Source: CAZEQL01 sp964514415
Lineage (GTDB): Bacteria > Chloroflexota > Dehalococcoidia > GIF9 > AB-539-J10
Direction: 5' to 3'
DNA length: 23,273 nt
Assembly: GCA_964514415.1 (NCBI GenBank)
Contig: CAZEQL010000015.1
Span: forward strand, 1-23,273
Made by a program: the position numbers and the translations under genes. The notes below the pieces were generated by a model, which worked only from the letters and a program-made list of their open reading frames with translations, was not told where the DNA came from and ran no database searches. Of the stretch, positions 23,235 to 23,273 are shown one piece after another. Position 1 is the stretch's first letter. Each line of letters opens with the position of its first letter.

Positions 23235-23263
23235 TTGACAGAGCACACTTAAAGTGATAAATT
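23235..23263 (+). promoter_or_regulatory. Possible divergent promoter reading out of the window
   Basis: A perfect TTGACA (23235-23240), a 17-base spacer and TAAATT (23258-23263, 4 of 6). The spacer holds the inverted repeat CACTT-A-AAGTG (23246-23256), a possible operator. The gene it would serve is outside the window. Confidence 0.35.
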
Positions 23264-23273
23264 ACCACTAATT

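Overview
The window looks like a chromosome segment from a Dehalococcoidia-type bacterium (phylum Chloroflexota). The main evidence is the first 774 bases. Read on the minus strand they are the 5' half of a bacterial 16S rRNA, and as I remember that gene in Dehalococcoides they share its phrases near the start of the 16S gene (TTATGCATGCAAG) and around the first variable loops. A database comparison would be needed to fix the genus. Core genes have moderate GC. A block in the middle is clearly richer in A+T.

Layout. (1) 1-925: the 5' part of a 16S rRNA gene on the minus strand with its own promoter, divergent from corA. (2) 926-7503, plus strand: a CorA metal transporter, a Mut7-C/zinc-ribbon protein, coaX and coaBC (consecutive coenzyme A steps), a small cysteine-rich protein and valS. 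The last three are tightly packed and the last two overlap. (3) 7483-11814, minus strand: a compact run of a small acidic protein, a nitronate-monooxygenase-like flavoprotein, PolX, a HAD phosphatase and an unknown protein, with 1-bp and 4-bp overlaps inside it. (4) 11865-15091, minus strand: an accessory block with a DUF262 protein overlapping a RelA/SpoT-type nucleotidyltransferase, a small unknown protein, and a VapBC-like toxin-antitoxin pair with its own strong promoter and operator-like palindrome. The VapBC pair sits between two ~49-bp direct repeats of the secA 3' end. (5) 15096-23159, minus strand: secA, prs, two tandem OFA-type MFS transporters, and glyA.

How genes work together. 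CoaX and CoaBC make 4'-phosphopantetheine from pantothenate. GlyA feeds one-carbon metabolism and prs feeds nucleotide synthesis. PolX with a PHP domain suggests DNA repair. The DUF262/RelA-like pair and VapBC look like cellular-conflict modules.

Most unusual observations: the translationally coupled DUF262 + RelA/SpoT pair; a 1.5-kb tandem duplication that copied the MFS gene together with the prs promoter and prs start codon, placing a prs-type promoter and a chimeric 18-codon upstream ORF in front of one transporter; a 24-codon hydrophobic ORF after both transporters that is far better conserved than the transporters themselves; and the duplicated secA 3' tip that survives as a 17-residue zinc-motif ORF beside vapC. 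No CRISPR array, tRNA, insertion sequence or gene-free stretch longer than 300 bases was seen.
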